DNA of 64,000 nucleotides from the NCBI GenBank assembly GCA_013146195.2, contig CM028377.1:9028239-9092238 (forward strand), written 5' to 3'. The notes beneath the pieces were generated by a model. That model did no database searches, was not told the DNA's origin, and saw nothing but the letters and a program-made list of their open reading frames with translations. Below, piece by piece: positions 11,371 to 23,437 of the stretch (position 1 is its first letter; every line of letters begins with the position of its first letter). Source of the DNA: Codonopsis lanceolata. Lineage: Eukaryota; Streptophyta; Magnoliopsida; Asterales; Campanulaceae. The position numbers and the translations under genes are program-made.

Positions 11371-13388
11371 TGATGAGCCCAAGACTTCCACGAATTTACC
11401 CAGGAATATTCTTCTATTTTGTGCTATTTTTGAGTAAATTAGGCTTTGGAAATATTATTATTTGCGTTTTTGTGCTTAATGTAGGTTTCCATGAATAATC
11501 GAGTAATTATATGGTGTTTAGCACGAAGTTCAAGACAATTCCGGGCTTTAAAGTTGAATTGCAAAGCATTCAATCAACGTCCGTTAAGTCTGTCAAGAGT
11601 CCAAGGCAAGGCAGAAGCTGACGGAGGCTAACAGCTTTAACGGAGGATGAAAAAGATAGTCCTGGAGGAGGAAGGGCAGTGGTGCTAATCCTAGAACCTT
11701 TAGGGGCATTGGAGCAATATTTAAAACAAGAAAGGGAGGCCAGCGCAATTGTTAGATTCTCCCTTTTGAGTTGTTGAGCTCCTAGGCTACCACGTCACCA
11801 CCTTATACATCCACTCCAGCACAGTGACCCGCGTTTCTCCTTGCTAGATTCGGGTGACCCACGACCCATTCCTGCTCCAGTCGCCCACCATCCAGCCCAC
11901 TCCACCTCACATTCCTCACCCGTTTTCCAACTAGGTGACCCGTGAGCTCCTTCTTTGTTCAGCCCATTTTCCTACCGTGACCCAACCTTTATTTTTCTTC
12001 CAGTTTAGCCCCCAAAACCTTCTTGCACTCCCTATTTTACCCCTGCCTTGGCTGCCCTCTCTTGTTGCTTCCCTTTTAATTCCAGCAGCCTTCATTTAAA
12101 AAAGAAGGTCCCCATTAGGGGCTGTCAGCCCAAAATGGGGCACCAACCCAAATTTTATCGAAAATTCCTCCATGCCTCCATTTCTTGATCACCATTGAAG
12201 GTTTGGAGCTTCAAATCAAGAGCCAACGAAGCATCTACAATTGATTTCAACCTTGGACACGCAATTTGCTTGGTTTAATTCTTCCTTTCTCAATTTTTGA
12301 TAGTTGTTATAATTTCTTGGGTTGATTAAATTTGTAAATGTTGAATTGGTTTATACTTAAATTATTTATGGAATACAATTATTTTTCTATGCCCAATATA
12401 ATGTTTTAATTTAATCTATCTTTTTATTTAGTACACATTCATATTAGTTATTATTTTGTGAACTTAATGCTTTTAATTATTTGGCCAATAATTAAATTAT
12501 TTTAGAAATATTTAGGATCCGCGAGTGCTACCTTTATATTTCGGACCAATCAATTTAACAGTTGGTGTTTTGTGACACACCGATAGCCATTGTGAGACTC
12601 GGTTTAACACGCGATCGAACTACCTTAGCCATTCGCGAGGTCGGGGATGTTAGGGTTGACTATAGATGCGAGAGCCCGTAGTTAACCAGTTTTAGTTGTC
12701 TCGGCTACCAACATGGCTTGTAGAAAAATATAGAGAGTTTCTTTTTACGAAGTATTACCCATGCATTTTGTTATTATTGTGCATTCTTCATGCTTTTAAT
12801 GGCGTAGCAAACCATTGGATGATCACTAGAATTGTAGGATAAGATGCGAGAGCCTGTCCTATTAATTCTGAAAATTACAATAATTGTTTGCGTAACATGA
12901 GACCGAGAGGAGATCGTGCGTAGATAGTCATTAGGTGCTTGGTTTGTCAAGCAGCTATTTTTTCATATGTTATAAGAAGCGAGAGCCTGTACCTAGGAGT
13001 TGTAGCTTGATTTGTTATACGTTGCGAGAGCTCGTAGCGAATATTATAGTGCGCCGGACTACCAAGACTTGAGTTAAAGAAAAGTAAATAGATGATTAAA
13101 TTAAACACCGGTTAGACTAGAAATATTGCACTCCTATATTTTTATCTTGATTTGTTGTTGCCAAACCACCTCCGCAGTAGTGTAGATTTAATTGCTTTCT
13201 AGGTTGTTTATATTTTTATATTTTAATTTATTTTCTTTTCGCTCAAATATAATTAATTAGCCTAATTTTGGTACTTAGTCGAAGTGAGAATTACGTACAT
13301 TCACTCGGGATCGATAAATCGTACTTAGGTACCCTTTATTACATGATACGTCCGGGTAATATTGCCCAGTTGCATTTTGCGCACATCA
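11371..13388 (+). mobile_element. Full Athila-type LTR shared by element A and a following copy
   Basis: Runs from TGATGAGCCC after a polypurine-like tract to ...CACATCA before a PBS, 2018 bp. It is therefore the 3' LTR of A and at the same time the 5' LTR of a second element. The last 948 bases repeat 1-926. The U3 contains CT-rich 'gtgaccc' segments that recur in LTR I and the solo LTR at 37227. Confidence 0.85.
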
Positions 13389-13394
13389 AGTTTT

Positions 13395-13412
13395 TGGCGC
13401 CGTTGCCGGGGA
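13395..13412 (+). promoter_or_regulatory. Primer binding site, tRNA-Asp (second Athila copy)
   Basis: TGGCGCCGTTGCCGGGGA, a perfect 18-base complement to the 3' end of plant tRNA-Asp, six bases after the LTR. Confidence 0.9.
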
Positions 13413-13744
13413 ATGATTTAATTTTTGCTTCTATTTGCTAATATCGATACCAAGCGAACCTATTCGTATTTTGAGCATGTTTTTTTTTAATTTGTTTATC
13501 TGCGTTTGTATTTATATGTTTTGTATATTGAGTTGTTTTTCAAAGCCCTCCCGAGTTTGTGGGTTTGTATGGAGGTGTAAATAGTGTCCCCACACAAAAA
13601 TATTTTCTTTTCTTTTTTATTCCATAATTGCGTTCCTACTCTCTTTTCTTTTGAGCTTGATTTGATGCAGGAGTTAAGCGCTTTTATTGTAGAAGGTTGC
13701 TTGTAGAGATTCTTGGAGTGGATCTTTTCGGCCCGGATTCCATA
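13413..13744 (+). mobile_element. Leader of the second Athila copy, cut by element I
   Basis: Repeats 951-1290. It is interrupted at 13745 by the LTR of element I. The five bases before it (ccata, 13740-13744) would be the target duplication; the matching copy lies beyond the assembly gap or is lost. Confidence 0.75.
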
Positions 13745-15446
13745 TGATAAGCTTATTATTTTCTATTATTTTCATTAATTTTCCGGAATTTTATTGGTTA
13801 TTTTGAGCTTTGGTTGATAATTAATTGCATTTGAGAGCCTATTTTTATGTATTTTTATGCTTCATGTAGGCATCTCAAAGATATTTGAGGTTGTATAGCT
13901 CAATACGTGCAAATCGACGACATCCCGGGTTCCAATATTAAGTTTGGACACTTTCCGTTAAGTTCCGTTAAGAGTTTCAAAGCACAGAACTTAACAGAGT
14001 TAACTGAGGACTAAATTGCAAAGTCTGGGGCGAAAGGACTTGGGCGGTGCCGCATTCGAAGGCAGGGGCACCGGAGCAACTTCGAACCTTCGGGGCAGCT
14101 GAACCATGGCCATTCTTTCATTAATGCCTTGGCATTAAAGAAGCGACCACGTCGCGGTCCGCCCTGTGGCGGAGGCGTCCACTGCTATCTGGATCGACCT
14201 CATCGCGTAGCCTTCCTGCTCCATTCCTGACCCTCCAACCCTCTGTCCGGCCCACCAACCACCCTTCCAGCCCACTTACTGTCTCATCTGTCACCCATTT
14301 CCCACCTGGGCGACCTGCGACCACCCAACCTCCCTGACCCTGACCCTGCCGCGACCCACTCCCCTTTCCTTACCCCTTTTTACCCCCAAACTTCTTCTAA
14401 ACTTCCAAAAATGCCCCGTTGAGTGCCCTAGCAGCCCTTGATAGATACTGAGAGCATGAAAATTCGGCAGGTGGGCTTGAGAAAAAGAACTGAAGGTTGG
14501 AAACAAAGAAGGAATCCGAACACAAACTAAGGGAAGAAAAACTGGAAGCAAACAAGAGGAGCAACCACCAATTGCCATTCATTTCCTTTTCTTCCATTTT
14601 CTATCCCATTGTTGATCAAGCCAAAGAAGCCAAGGGATTCCAATCATTTCCTTCATTGTAAAGTATTGCACACTTTAATCTCTATTTTTATTTGATGTCA
14701 ATATTTTTCATTGAAGATTTGATTTATTTCCTTAGCATTATGAACTAAATTAATTGCCTAGGGTTTTGATATATGTTGGCTTGAATGTTGTGATTTAAAT
14801 TTGGGGTTTTGTTATTAATTGCTATTCATTAATTTTTGGGTATTATGTTGTGCTCTTAATGCTTATAATGATTTGATCACCCATTACATGATTTTAAAAA
14901 TTGTTTAGTGCATGAAAGTGACTTGATAATTTTGGAAAATACAACATAGTTGTTTTGGGTTGGGTTAATCTAAGCTATTAATCCTCTTTAAAATAGTCAA
15001 TTGAGGTTTTGTGTTTGGAAGCGATTAATTGGATAAATTCATACATAGTGAAAGCCCGAGTGAATTTATCTTGTTAATTAGCACCAGTTATCTGGCGAAA
15101 GCCCTTAACGGTGATTTTTGAATCCCAGACTTCCAAAAATAGAATAGTTTTAATAGCAACCCCTTATTAAATCACAATGGAAGAGCCAATTGAAAATCAA
15201 AACCCTAGATCCTCTCTCATTGAAGTCAGCCTCATTTTAATTTTGCTTTATTTAATTTCTTGTTTTAGCTTAATTAATTAATTAATTCGCTCAAAATCGA
15301 TCGTCTAAATATATTTAAAATTGCAACGTGCTTGGTACTCATTAAAAACAACCAAATTGCTTCCTCGTGGGTTCGACACTCTACTTATCATTTTATTACT
15401 TGTTTGACCGGGTAATCTTGCCCGTGTTGCGTTCGTGCAACCAACA
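13745..15446 (+). mobile_element. 5' LTR of Athila-like element I
   Basis: Starts TGATAAGCTT and ends ...CAACCAACA, 1702 bp, followed by a tRNA-Asp-type PBS. Its U3 has a GC-rich stretch (14030-14370) with inverted modules around 14148-14185 and a 'ctgaccctgaccctgcc' block shared with the solo LTR at 37872-37895. Minus-strand ORFs at 14121-14597 are shadows of this CT-rich tract. Confidence 0.85.
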
Positions 15447-15452
15447 AGTTTT

Positions 15453-15470
15453 TGGCGCCGTTGCCGAGGA
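15453..15470 (+). promoter_or_regulatory. Primer binding site, tRNA-Asp (element I)
   Basis: TGGCGCCGTTGCCGAGGA, one mismatch to the tRNA-Asp 3' end, six bases after the LTR. Confidence 0.85.
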
Positions 15471-15604
15471 AGCACGATGTTGTTTTAAGATATCATAATA
15501 GTTGCATTTGAGATTGGAATTTAGACATTTTTATTTTCTTGTTTTTATTTATTGTTGTTGCTTGGGCTATTGCACTTGATCTTTTGGTGTAGTTCTTTGA
15601 GCTT

Positions 15605-15823
15605 GTGTGTAGGTGTATGCGAGACACCCGATCGGCAAAGGTTTCATTGTTGTCGATTGATCCGGAAATTGAAAGAACTATTCGACTTCGCCGTAGAATG
15701 CAAAGAACTATGGCGGAAGAGGGTGCCAAATATATGCCCCGAGAAGAAGTCCAAAGGGATAATGAAAGGGTGAATAGAGAACAAGTCTAAGGGGCTAATG
15801 AAAGGAGAAATAGGAAGAATCCC
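15605..15823 (+). pseudogene. Gag N-terminus of Athila-like element I, cut by gap
   Basis: A short frame contains SIDPEIERTIRLRRRMQRTM and REEVQRDNERVNREQ, resembling the basic N-terminus of Athila-type gag. A stop follows at 15790 and similar coding text continues to the gap. It lies about 130 bases after the PBS, the expected place for gag. The family assignment is by position and general resemblance, so moderate. Confidence 0.5.
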
Positions 15824-15923
15824 NNNNNNNNNNNNNNNNNNNNNNNNNNNNNNNNNNNNNNNNNNNNNNNNNNNNNNNNNNNNNNNNNNNNNNNNNNNNN
15901 NNNNNNNNNNNNNNNNNNNNNNN
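15824..15923. other. Assembly gap, 100 N
   Basis: Exactly 100 undetermined bases, the usual placeholder for a gap of unknown size. The + strand Athila-like element I on the left and the - strand Tekay element G on the right both run into it, so the true sequence is probably a repeat-collapsed region. Confidence 0.99.
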
Positions 15924-16980
15924 GACCATCCCCATCTCTCTTAGCCCCGATCGCCGACCTGCCACACCGATCGATTGGCCTTAAGCTTGGGACAATCTTT
16001 CTTCAAGTGAGTTCCGTCACCAATAGTAACATTCCCAGTCTTTCCCCAACACCTATCCCTGGTGTTCCTGCCCTCTTACAAAGTTACATGTCAACACTTC
16101 ACCTTTTGTAATAGACTACTCCCGCCACCCGAACGCAATTTTCCTTGACTAACCTGCTTGAGGTGCCGACCGCCCTCTTAACATCATTGCTTCTATTAGT
16201 CTTCGATATTTCTTTTGAGCATTCCTCGATGTCCAACTCCATCGCATGTGCACGATCCACGCCCTTGGTAACCTGAAGCGCAATGGAATAAGCCGCCTAC
16301 GATATTTCTGCCTTCAAAGCCTTCACAAACCTCTGCCTTCCTAGCCTCATCTCGGCACCTAGAACCACAAGAACGAGCCAACTCCATAAACTTTGTCAAT
16401 AACCGAGCCACACCATGTCTCCTTGTTCTAACACTAGAATTCCATTTCTCTTCCTTCGAATTATCAGCTTCGGACTAAACCTGCACTATAAACTCCCTCG
16501 ACAAAGTTCTTCCCACACTCGAGCACTCCATGCCGTCTCCAACGATCTCTGCATTCAAGCCACCAATGCTCGGCCGTTAATTCATCCAATCTAAACACCG
16601 CTAAGGTAACCATTTCTTCGCATGCGCAAACCAAAACTACAAAGATCTTCTCCATGCTTTCTAGCCAATGTTTCGCCTTAATAGTATCTCGGCTCTCCAT
16701 CAAAACTTTCCTGCTTAAACTTCAAGAATTTCGCAAGAACAAGTAGAATCATCTTCCAGCCCAAACATCATGTTGAGGAGTCACACGCTTGATCGTTAAC
16801 ATTCTCTCCCTCACGCCGCCAAAACGAAATGTACTCGAACAAGGTATAATAGAACTAGCTCCACGCCAAGTTCCCCCGACATAATACGCCTACAAAGAAC
16901 ACTCAGCCTCGTTAATAACTCAACAATAAACCCAACCCAAACAAGGCCAAGTGAACCTATCCTCGCGAAAAAAAGCTAAC
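15924..16980 (-). pseudogene. Gag remnant of Tekay-type element G
   Basis: Decayed gag, leftwards from the PBS. The frame at 16703-16464 reads KAKHWLESMEKIFVVL and TLAVFRLDELTAEHWW, matching the chromovirus gag pattern (A..WL..IEKIF, VTLATFRL, AEHWW). 16411-16196 continues with EARKAEVCEGFEG-like text. Stops and frameshifts separate the pieces, and the rest is lost in the gap. The minus orientation agrees with the PBS and LTR. Confidence 0.65.
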
Positions 16981-16996
16981 CTATAGCTCGATACCA
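16981..16996 (-). promoter_or_regulatory. Primer binding site, tRNA-iMet-like (element G)
   Basis: TGGTATCGAGCTATAG on the - strand, four bases after the LTR end. The standard chromovirus site is TGGTATCAGAGC, so one base is missing. It sets the orientation of element G. Confidence 0.75.
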
Positions 16997-17000
16997 ATCG

Positions 17001-20000
17001 TGACGACCCGATTCTGACTCAATGCGAAATCCCAAGGTCGTGCTAGTCCAAGACAAGCTAAAGATTCTGACAAGCACCCGCTAAGCGTAGTGGTGCGAGT
17101 CAAGAGTTGAACCAACAAACTCTAAATAGGAATGTAAAGCCATAACGGCAAAACCGAATAACAAAAAACTAAAATCTGAAGCAAATCATAAGTGGAACCC
17201 AAACTTATAATTATAAACTAAGGAATACAAGGTCGAGAGACGACTATCTCTCGACAAATCTCTTTCGCGTGACGCAACATTGCGCACGCATAAACCAACC
17301 ATCGGCAACCTAAGGCCGGCGAACCAACAGTAATACCACCCCGATAAACAACCTCAACCTCTAACATGCCTGAGGGACAAATCAACTAAACGAATAAGAT
17401 ATTAAATACTAACAACTAAACCAATGTCTCTCGACTAGAGTTGTCGGAGACAGAAATAGCAATAACATAATACTAGAACATGCGAGCTAACTTGCCCAGA
17501 AAGACAACGGAATAACTTCTAATTAAATACAACAGCTCGACCAAACAAGTCGGCTCCCAAAATAAACAATAATAAGATACTAACATAACTACCCAAGTAA
17601 AGTTTACATAACTTCACATCCGTGTCTCACAAGATAATAAATACAATAATAATAAAATCTCCAAGCTTAAAGCCTGGAAGACCACCTGCTATCCAACAAG
17701 CGCCCGAAGCTGTAACGCGCACTAACGAGCTTACTGCAAAAACTAAGGAAAACAAACACACGAAATGAGTCATAATGACCCAGTAAGTTACTAAATGCAA
17801 TGTATGGCATAGCATGGCGTGGCATGGCATAATGCACAAGCATGTATAAAATCATGGCATCTTTATAGCATACCAATAATAAACTTGTATTAAGTCACCA
17901 AGAAACATAAACTTCATAAACCACTTAGCACATTATCTTTCATATAGGTGCTTATAGTAAGCCACATAAGGGATAGAGAAGTTACCCAAATCGTGTCGTT
18001 GTGTTGCTCCTGCAATACACAATGTTATACTAGTTCGTGCCATCGATGTTTTGTGGATTCATCGACTCACACCGAGAATCTACTCAGTATCAATAGCAGC
18101 CAATGACGCACGTATTGTTACGGCAAATGGGCTACTTCCCCATTGCGGCCAACAACGGAGGGGTGTGTGAGGTCCCAAGTGCGGCGATCCATAGCGAATA
18201 CGAATCTTACGATTCGTATAGGCGATGTATCGTCCCACCCTGACAGAGCAAAGACAAGCCAAATAATGCCAGCTGGACTTAATGCAATGCACAAGTAGAT
18301 GTTTACTCGGATGCTCAAACAAGAACCAAGACCGTCAGGAGCGGACTTATCAAATCAAGTAGGTCATAAAGCTCTACACACCAACTTAACAATGCACATA
18401 TTTGCACATACTTAACAAATCCACTAACTTATCAGTATAGTCCAAGGACCACATACTGAGGTATTCATAACCCTCAAGTCACAACCCAATCAAACGTAGC
18501 ATATAAGCTCAAGAAATCACATTATGAGGTCTACTATAGCCCTCTACTCGGGATTAAACCCAAGACTATAATTTAGTCTAAAAACGGTCATAAATCAAGA
18601 CTTAGCATTTAAGCTTTGCTTAAAGGTACACCGGGCTCAACCATAGTCCCAATTGTCATATATACTCGACATTCTCAAACCAATCTCAAAGGTACCAAAA
18701 CTAAGCCGTAATCATATCCTCGCAAGTGCTTTCACGTGCATGCGACCAAAATCCTAAGAGAGAACTCATTCAAATAATCATTTCTTAAAGTAATACGAGA
18801 TCATAGGTTGGTCTCTAATGCTCCGTGCTCAAACGAGCACGCTCTCAATAATTCCCCAATAAGCCTCTATATCGTGGGTGTCACAAATGGTACACAATTT
18901 AGGATGCTTGGGTACTCACAATCAAAACCAACCAAACCCGAACATCGTAGGATTTTAACCTAATGCTCACCAACATAATATTAAACCTAAAACGACTCCA
19001 TTGAGTCATAATATCACACTTCATTAAATACCTATTTCATAAATCCCCAAATTAACACATCATTCACATTTATAACAATTTTCCCAAAAATCATTCGGAC
19101 TAGATTCCTAAGATTTAAATCCATAGAACTCAACATAATCATATACCCACTTGTAAATCACATAATTTCAATTAAATGGATATCTAGTGAAATCACACAT
19201 CCAAAGTCCCAAACTTAGACATACTTTCATATTAAACCCAAATAAAAGGTAAACATGATTTCTAGCATGCTCACAATCCTAGATACACAAGATGAGGAGT
19301 AACAATATACTTCAACAATCATAGAATTCATCCTACATATGCTCTTAACAAGTTCACATGTTCAAATCACAAATTAAAAATCACACAAGGCAAGTATGTG
19401 TACTCATTGACCTCAAATAGCATAGAGTTTGTTTTCCTTAGGATCAATGAGTACAAATTCAAGAGAGAAGAAGTAACTTACTTGTATACTACACCCAAGA
19501 AAGCAAATGAGAAAACTAATCGGTTGATAATGATCTACTCTTCAAGCTCTTCACTTCTTGTGGAGGTGGCTTGGGCAAATGAGTGAAGGATCATGGAGGA
19601 TGAAGAAGATAGCTTCAAGAACTCAAGAGAACTCCATGGGAGAGGCTAACCACGTTTTTGGAGGAGAAGGGTGAGAAATGAGGTCACAACATCAGATTTG
19701 TGGCTTAAGTATGGTCAACAAGTGAGTGGGACAAGTGTCACTTGGATGTGGTCACTTAAAATCAGATATTTATGGGCTTAATGATCACTAATGCTCTATT
19801 AATCAACCCTTAAAACTTGTTAGATATGTTAGGACATAAGTGAGGAGGGTTAGAGAGGTTTAAGTGAGGTTTAGAAAAGGTTTGGATAGGGGTTTGGGTG
19901 TAAAAGTCGTACAACATCAAAACAGGGGAAAAATCCCGAAAGTGTGTATCTGATGTTGAGGCGGGCGCCTCAACATCCTCCAGGCGGGCGCCTCAACTGC

Positions 20001-20779
20001 TGAGCCATCTCCTGATTTTGTAATTGCTCCCAGAACTTGAGGCGGGCGCCTCACAAGATGCCAGGCGGGCGCCTGGGCTTCTGGACCTTCTTTATGTCCT
20101 CAAAACTTAGTCTAAACAAGTCCTAAATGGTCCCAACTTATGGGCAACCATTCTAAGGTCTAACCCAACTCAAAACAAGTCGGAAACACACCCGAACAAC
20201 TCCCGAAACAATTCGGAGCGAAACCGGGAAGGGGTGCAACAACATGCAACCGGAACGACGAACGAACTTGCAATCGAACGAGCAATGAAAGAAGACTTTT
20301 AAGGCAAGTCTAAGGGCTAATGAAGAAGCTTAAATACTTCTAGGAAGTTGAACAACAACTAGGGAAATAAGAGTCCCAAAGGAGAGACGATTACGCGACT
20401 CGATTCCCGAACTACGCGATAGAGACGAGCGCTATCTCCAAAGCTTCCAAATCACCGATAGACTTAAGGAACACCTCCAACTTGAAGTCTAATGCATCTA
20501 AACATGTTAATAAACCTTCATACAGAGGTCTAGGACCAAACCGAGGTCACGAACACAAAACGCAAGCGAACTCTCAATCGCGTCGCATTCCGACTATCGT
20601 CGAGTCGCGACTTGTGACTTTAGCAAGTCAACAACTGTATGGAGTCTCTTAATAATGTTTTGGTCTTAACATGGTCTCTCATACGTATCTAGACCCTCTC
20701 GCAAACCAAACATACAATCAACAAAGGAAGAAGTGCAAGTAGCACGCAAACCGAGCTAACGAAGGAGCGGGGTGTTACA
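17001..20779 (-). mobile_element. 5' LTR of Tekay-type element G
   Basis: On the - strand it runs from TGTAACACCCC (20779) to GGGTCGTCA (17001), 3.78 kb, a length typical of Tekay/Del LTRs. The five bases beyond its outer edge are gggca (20780-20784); the partner copy is not in the window. It contains the block actcattgacctcaaatagc (19403), also present in LTR K at 54047. A TATA-like ATAAATA lies near 19768-19776. All ORFs within are chance. Confidence 0.85.
19955..20090. repeat. Four GC-rich inverted-repeat units in LTR G
   Basis: Units at 19955-19974, 19981-19996, 20038-20053 and 20071-20087 all share GGCGGGCGCC. The first has 9-base arms around GG; the last has arms CCAGGCG and CGCCTGG. 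The flanking arm bases differ between units but stay complementary. They lie about 700-820 bases into the LTR and 180-310 bases upstream of the probable TATA box. Confidence 0.85.
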
Positions 20780-20814
20780 GGGCACCAACCCCATTTCCAT
20801 AAAAAAAAAAGTCC

Positions 20815-21690
20815 TCATTCAATAGACCCTTGACCCTTCTCAACCTGGGGAATTGATGTCATAGCACAGGTTCACCCAAAAGGGACAAATGGTCATGAAT
20901 ATGTCCTGGTAGCAATCGACTACTTCACCAAATTGATAAAAGCTGCTTCCTACAAAGTATTGAATGCCAAGAAAGTAGTCGAGTTCAACCGAACAAACAT
21001 CATATACCAATATAGAGTTCCCTTTGAAATGATCTCCGACAATGTTACACACTTCGAAGGTAAAGTTAACCAGCTACTTGATGAATTCAAAGTACAGCGA
21101 CATAAGTCATCTCCATACCGGCCACAAACTAACAGGGCGGTTGAAGCTGCTAACAAAACACTCAAAAGCATTATGAGAAAAATGGTCGAGACTGGAAAAG
21201 ACTAGCCTGACAAATTCCCATTAGCACTCTGGGGATATCGCACATCAATCTGCACACCTACAGGGGCTTCACCGTACTCTCTAGCCTATGGGACGGAAGC
21301 CATGTTACCAATTGAGATTGAAATTCCTTCATTAAGAGTAATGATGGAAACAAACATAGCCGAAGTTGACTGGCTTAGGCAGTGTTACGATACTCTGGTA
21401 CTCATAAACGAACACAGATTACTTGCTTTAGAACATACACGAGCGTATCAGAGAAAAATCACTTAAGCATTTAACAAAAAATTCAAGGGCTGAAACATCT
21501 AAGAGGGTGATCTGGTATCTCGAGAAAAGCCCCCCCAGTTATGTCGACAGTAAGGGAAAATGGAAATCTCTATGGATTTGACCCTACATAGTAAAGCTTA
21601 TATAGTAAGGAGGTGTTGTGTTCCTCACAAATCAAGGCGGGGAAGATCTCGTTCAACCCTTCAACATGGACAAGCTCAAGCGAGACTACA
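20815..21690 (+). pseudogene. Integrase remnant of Tat-type element E
   Basis: The + strand frame reads STWGIDVI, VLVAIDYFTKLIKAASY, RTNIIYQYRVPFEMISDNVTHF, KSSPYRPQTNRAVEAANKTL, ALWGYRTSICTPTGASPYSL and YGTEAMLPIEIEIPS. This is the integrase core and start of the C-terminal region of a Tat-lineage pol. The catalytic D, D and E are recognisable (WGIDV, SDNVTHF, AVEAANK), but the usual G after DN is V. In-frame stops occur after ETGKD, after QRKIT and after KKFKG, so it is dead. It starts 36 bases from LTR G, whose insertion presumably removed the rest of pol. Confidence 0.85.
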
Positions 21691-21780
21691 CATAAGTCAT
21701 CGTGTGTTAACATAACATACTCATGCGGTCAAGCGACTTTGCCTCTCTCTTTAGCTCGTTAGGTTGAAAAACCCGAAAGG
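21691..21780 (+). mobile_element. Start of 3' untranslated region of element E and target site of element B
   Basis: After the integrase end, the text ggttgaaaaacccgaaagg runs up to B. The last five bases (21776-21780, aaagg) are duplicated at 47606-47610, where E resumes with gtggcctagg. Joined without B, this matches the intact version at 47665-47690. Confidence 0.8.
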
Positions 21781-22066
21781 TGCGAGTGCCCCATTTCGAA
21801 CTTTTCCCGCTATTGAAAACTAGGTGAGTTTCAAAATTTCGAGTGTGTGGAATACGCTCGGCCTCAATTTGTGGACTCAAAATATTATTAACAAAGTCAC
21901 CATCTTTATTTTAAGGATAAACAAAGAAAAACCAATTATACCAGAATATATTGGTCTGGAGGCTACTTTACGAGTTGGGAAGGAGCTAGGTACCCAACTT
22001 GCCATTTCGATCTCAAAATAGATTTTTGGCTAAATATGTTCTTTTTATAAATTTAATTTAAATAAA

Positions 22067-22156
<90 letters not shown>

Positions 22157-23183
22157 GATAGGAAAAATAAAAGAAACTTATACCAGCTACATTTTAGTAT
22201 TGCAAATAAAACATATGAAATTTAGGCTATAATAACGGCTTATTTTTATATCTATTTATTGTATTATGATATATTACTATTTTAATAGTATTATTATTAA
22301 TAAAAAATAATAATAACTTTTAGGGTATCTACCTCTTGAAGCGTGAGGGTTTTAACCTGGACAAACTTTGCTTTGGGCAGGCTTTTAGGTATGCTCACTC
22401 TGTCCTTCAAAGAGAGGGAGTCTTTTTTTGTTTGTGTTGCCGAAATTTGAGCAACGTAACCACTTGTTTTGGCTGATTTTCACATCGGGATCCAGGTGGC
22501 ACAACTTCTTGTTTTTGTTGATTTTGTGTTGATATCAAGTCTGAAATCGGGCAGCGTAGCTGCTTGCTTTGGCTTGATATTGCGTCTGGAATCGGGTAGG
22601 GCAATTGCTTGTTTTGGCTATTTGGAACCGGTCAAATAGGGCAAGAACCTAATTGGTTAACTAGGTTTATCTTTGGTCGGTAAGGATAAGTGTTTAGGAG
22701 GGATTTTGGCAGCTTAACAACACTCTGAGATTTATCTTAAAACCTTTTGCGTATAATTTCTCTCGGTTTGAACTCTCTGTATTTTTTCGTCCCCGAAAGC
22801 ACTGGATGGAAGTTTGCATTTATAGGCCAACGAAACTTAACTGGGAAGGCAACAAAAGATATTTTATGTTTGTGCTTTAATATGTTGTACCATGTATTGA
22901 AAGAGTTGTACCAAAGAAGTAAACTGAAGATAGAGGAAACAAAAATGGGCACCCCCTGCTAGCTACCCTTTTGGGCACAGTGCCCAAAATGGTAGTGGGC
23001 TACGCCCCTTTTGGTTTCTTCCTTCTTTTTGACACTTTACTCCCCTCCTGATCACTGTTTGTCTGTTGTTTCATCTTTTGACACTTTGAACCCCCTGAAA
23101 GTTAACGTCCGCTAGTCCTTTTTGATTGGATTTAACATTTTATAGAATGTTACAAATAGGGGTACGGAATTGGGGTGTCTACA
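21781..23183 (-). mobile_element. 3' LTR of element B
   Basis: 1403 bp, ending on the + strand with ggggtgtctaca. It is about 140 bases longer than its partner, mostly through an (AT)n tract at 22070-22154. Shared landmarks with 46345-47605 include the inverted repeat tttgggcacagtgcccaaa (22972-22990), which reads tttgggcgctgcgcccaaa in the partner. Confidence 0.85.
22068..22154. repeat. (AT)n microsatellite in LTR B
   Basis: About 85 bases of alternating A/T. In the partner LTR (46618-46634) the tract is only about 17 bases, so it expanded after insertion. Confidence 0.95.
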
Positions 23184-23203
23184 GAGCCTCTCAACGATGG
23201 AGT
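23184..23203 (-). promoter_or_regulatory. Polypurine-like tract region of element B
   Basis: On the - strand CCATCGTTGAGAGGCTC precedes the 3' LTR. The same text with GAGGGGCTC precedes LTRs C (29242) and F (60263), and in E it is CGTTGAGGGACTCGG (57839-57853). This is the expected second-strand primer position. Confidence 0.65.
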
Positions 23204-23349
23204 TTATGGGTAAACTAAAATTTACTAGTAAACGAACATCATCGATAAGAATACTCCTTAATTTCGAGGAAATCATAACCAGGAAGAAAATTAAACACAA
23301 CAGTTTATGATGTAACACATTATGATCTCATGCTTTTATGCTGTGACGA

Positions 23350-23415
23350 TCGGACCTACCGTAGTAGTCTGCCTACGTATCCCTTTCGGGGATCAGACCG
23401 GACGTAGTTCGGCTT
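23350..23415. promoter_or_regulatory. Three-stem hairpin module in 3' region of element B
   Basis: Stem 1 is CTAC/GTAG at 23356-23359 and 23364-23367. Outer stem 2 is CTACGT/ACGTAG at 23373-23378 and 23402-23407. Inner stem 3 is ATCCC/GGGAT at 23379-23383 and 23389-23393. The same arrangement with changed but complementary bases occurs at 29493-29545, 60502-60558 and 61394-61450. The function is unknown; an RNA structure in the element transcript is the simplest idea. Both strands fold, so the sequence alone does not decide the strand. Confidence 0.6.
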
Positions 23416-23437
23416 TAAGTCGAAACAAGGTATCGCT

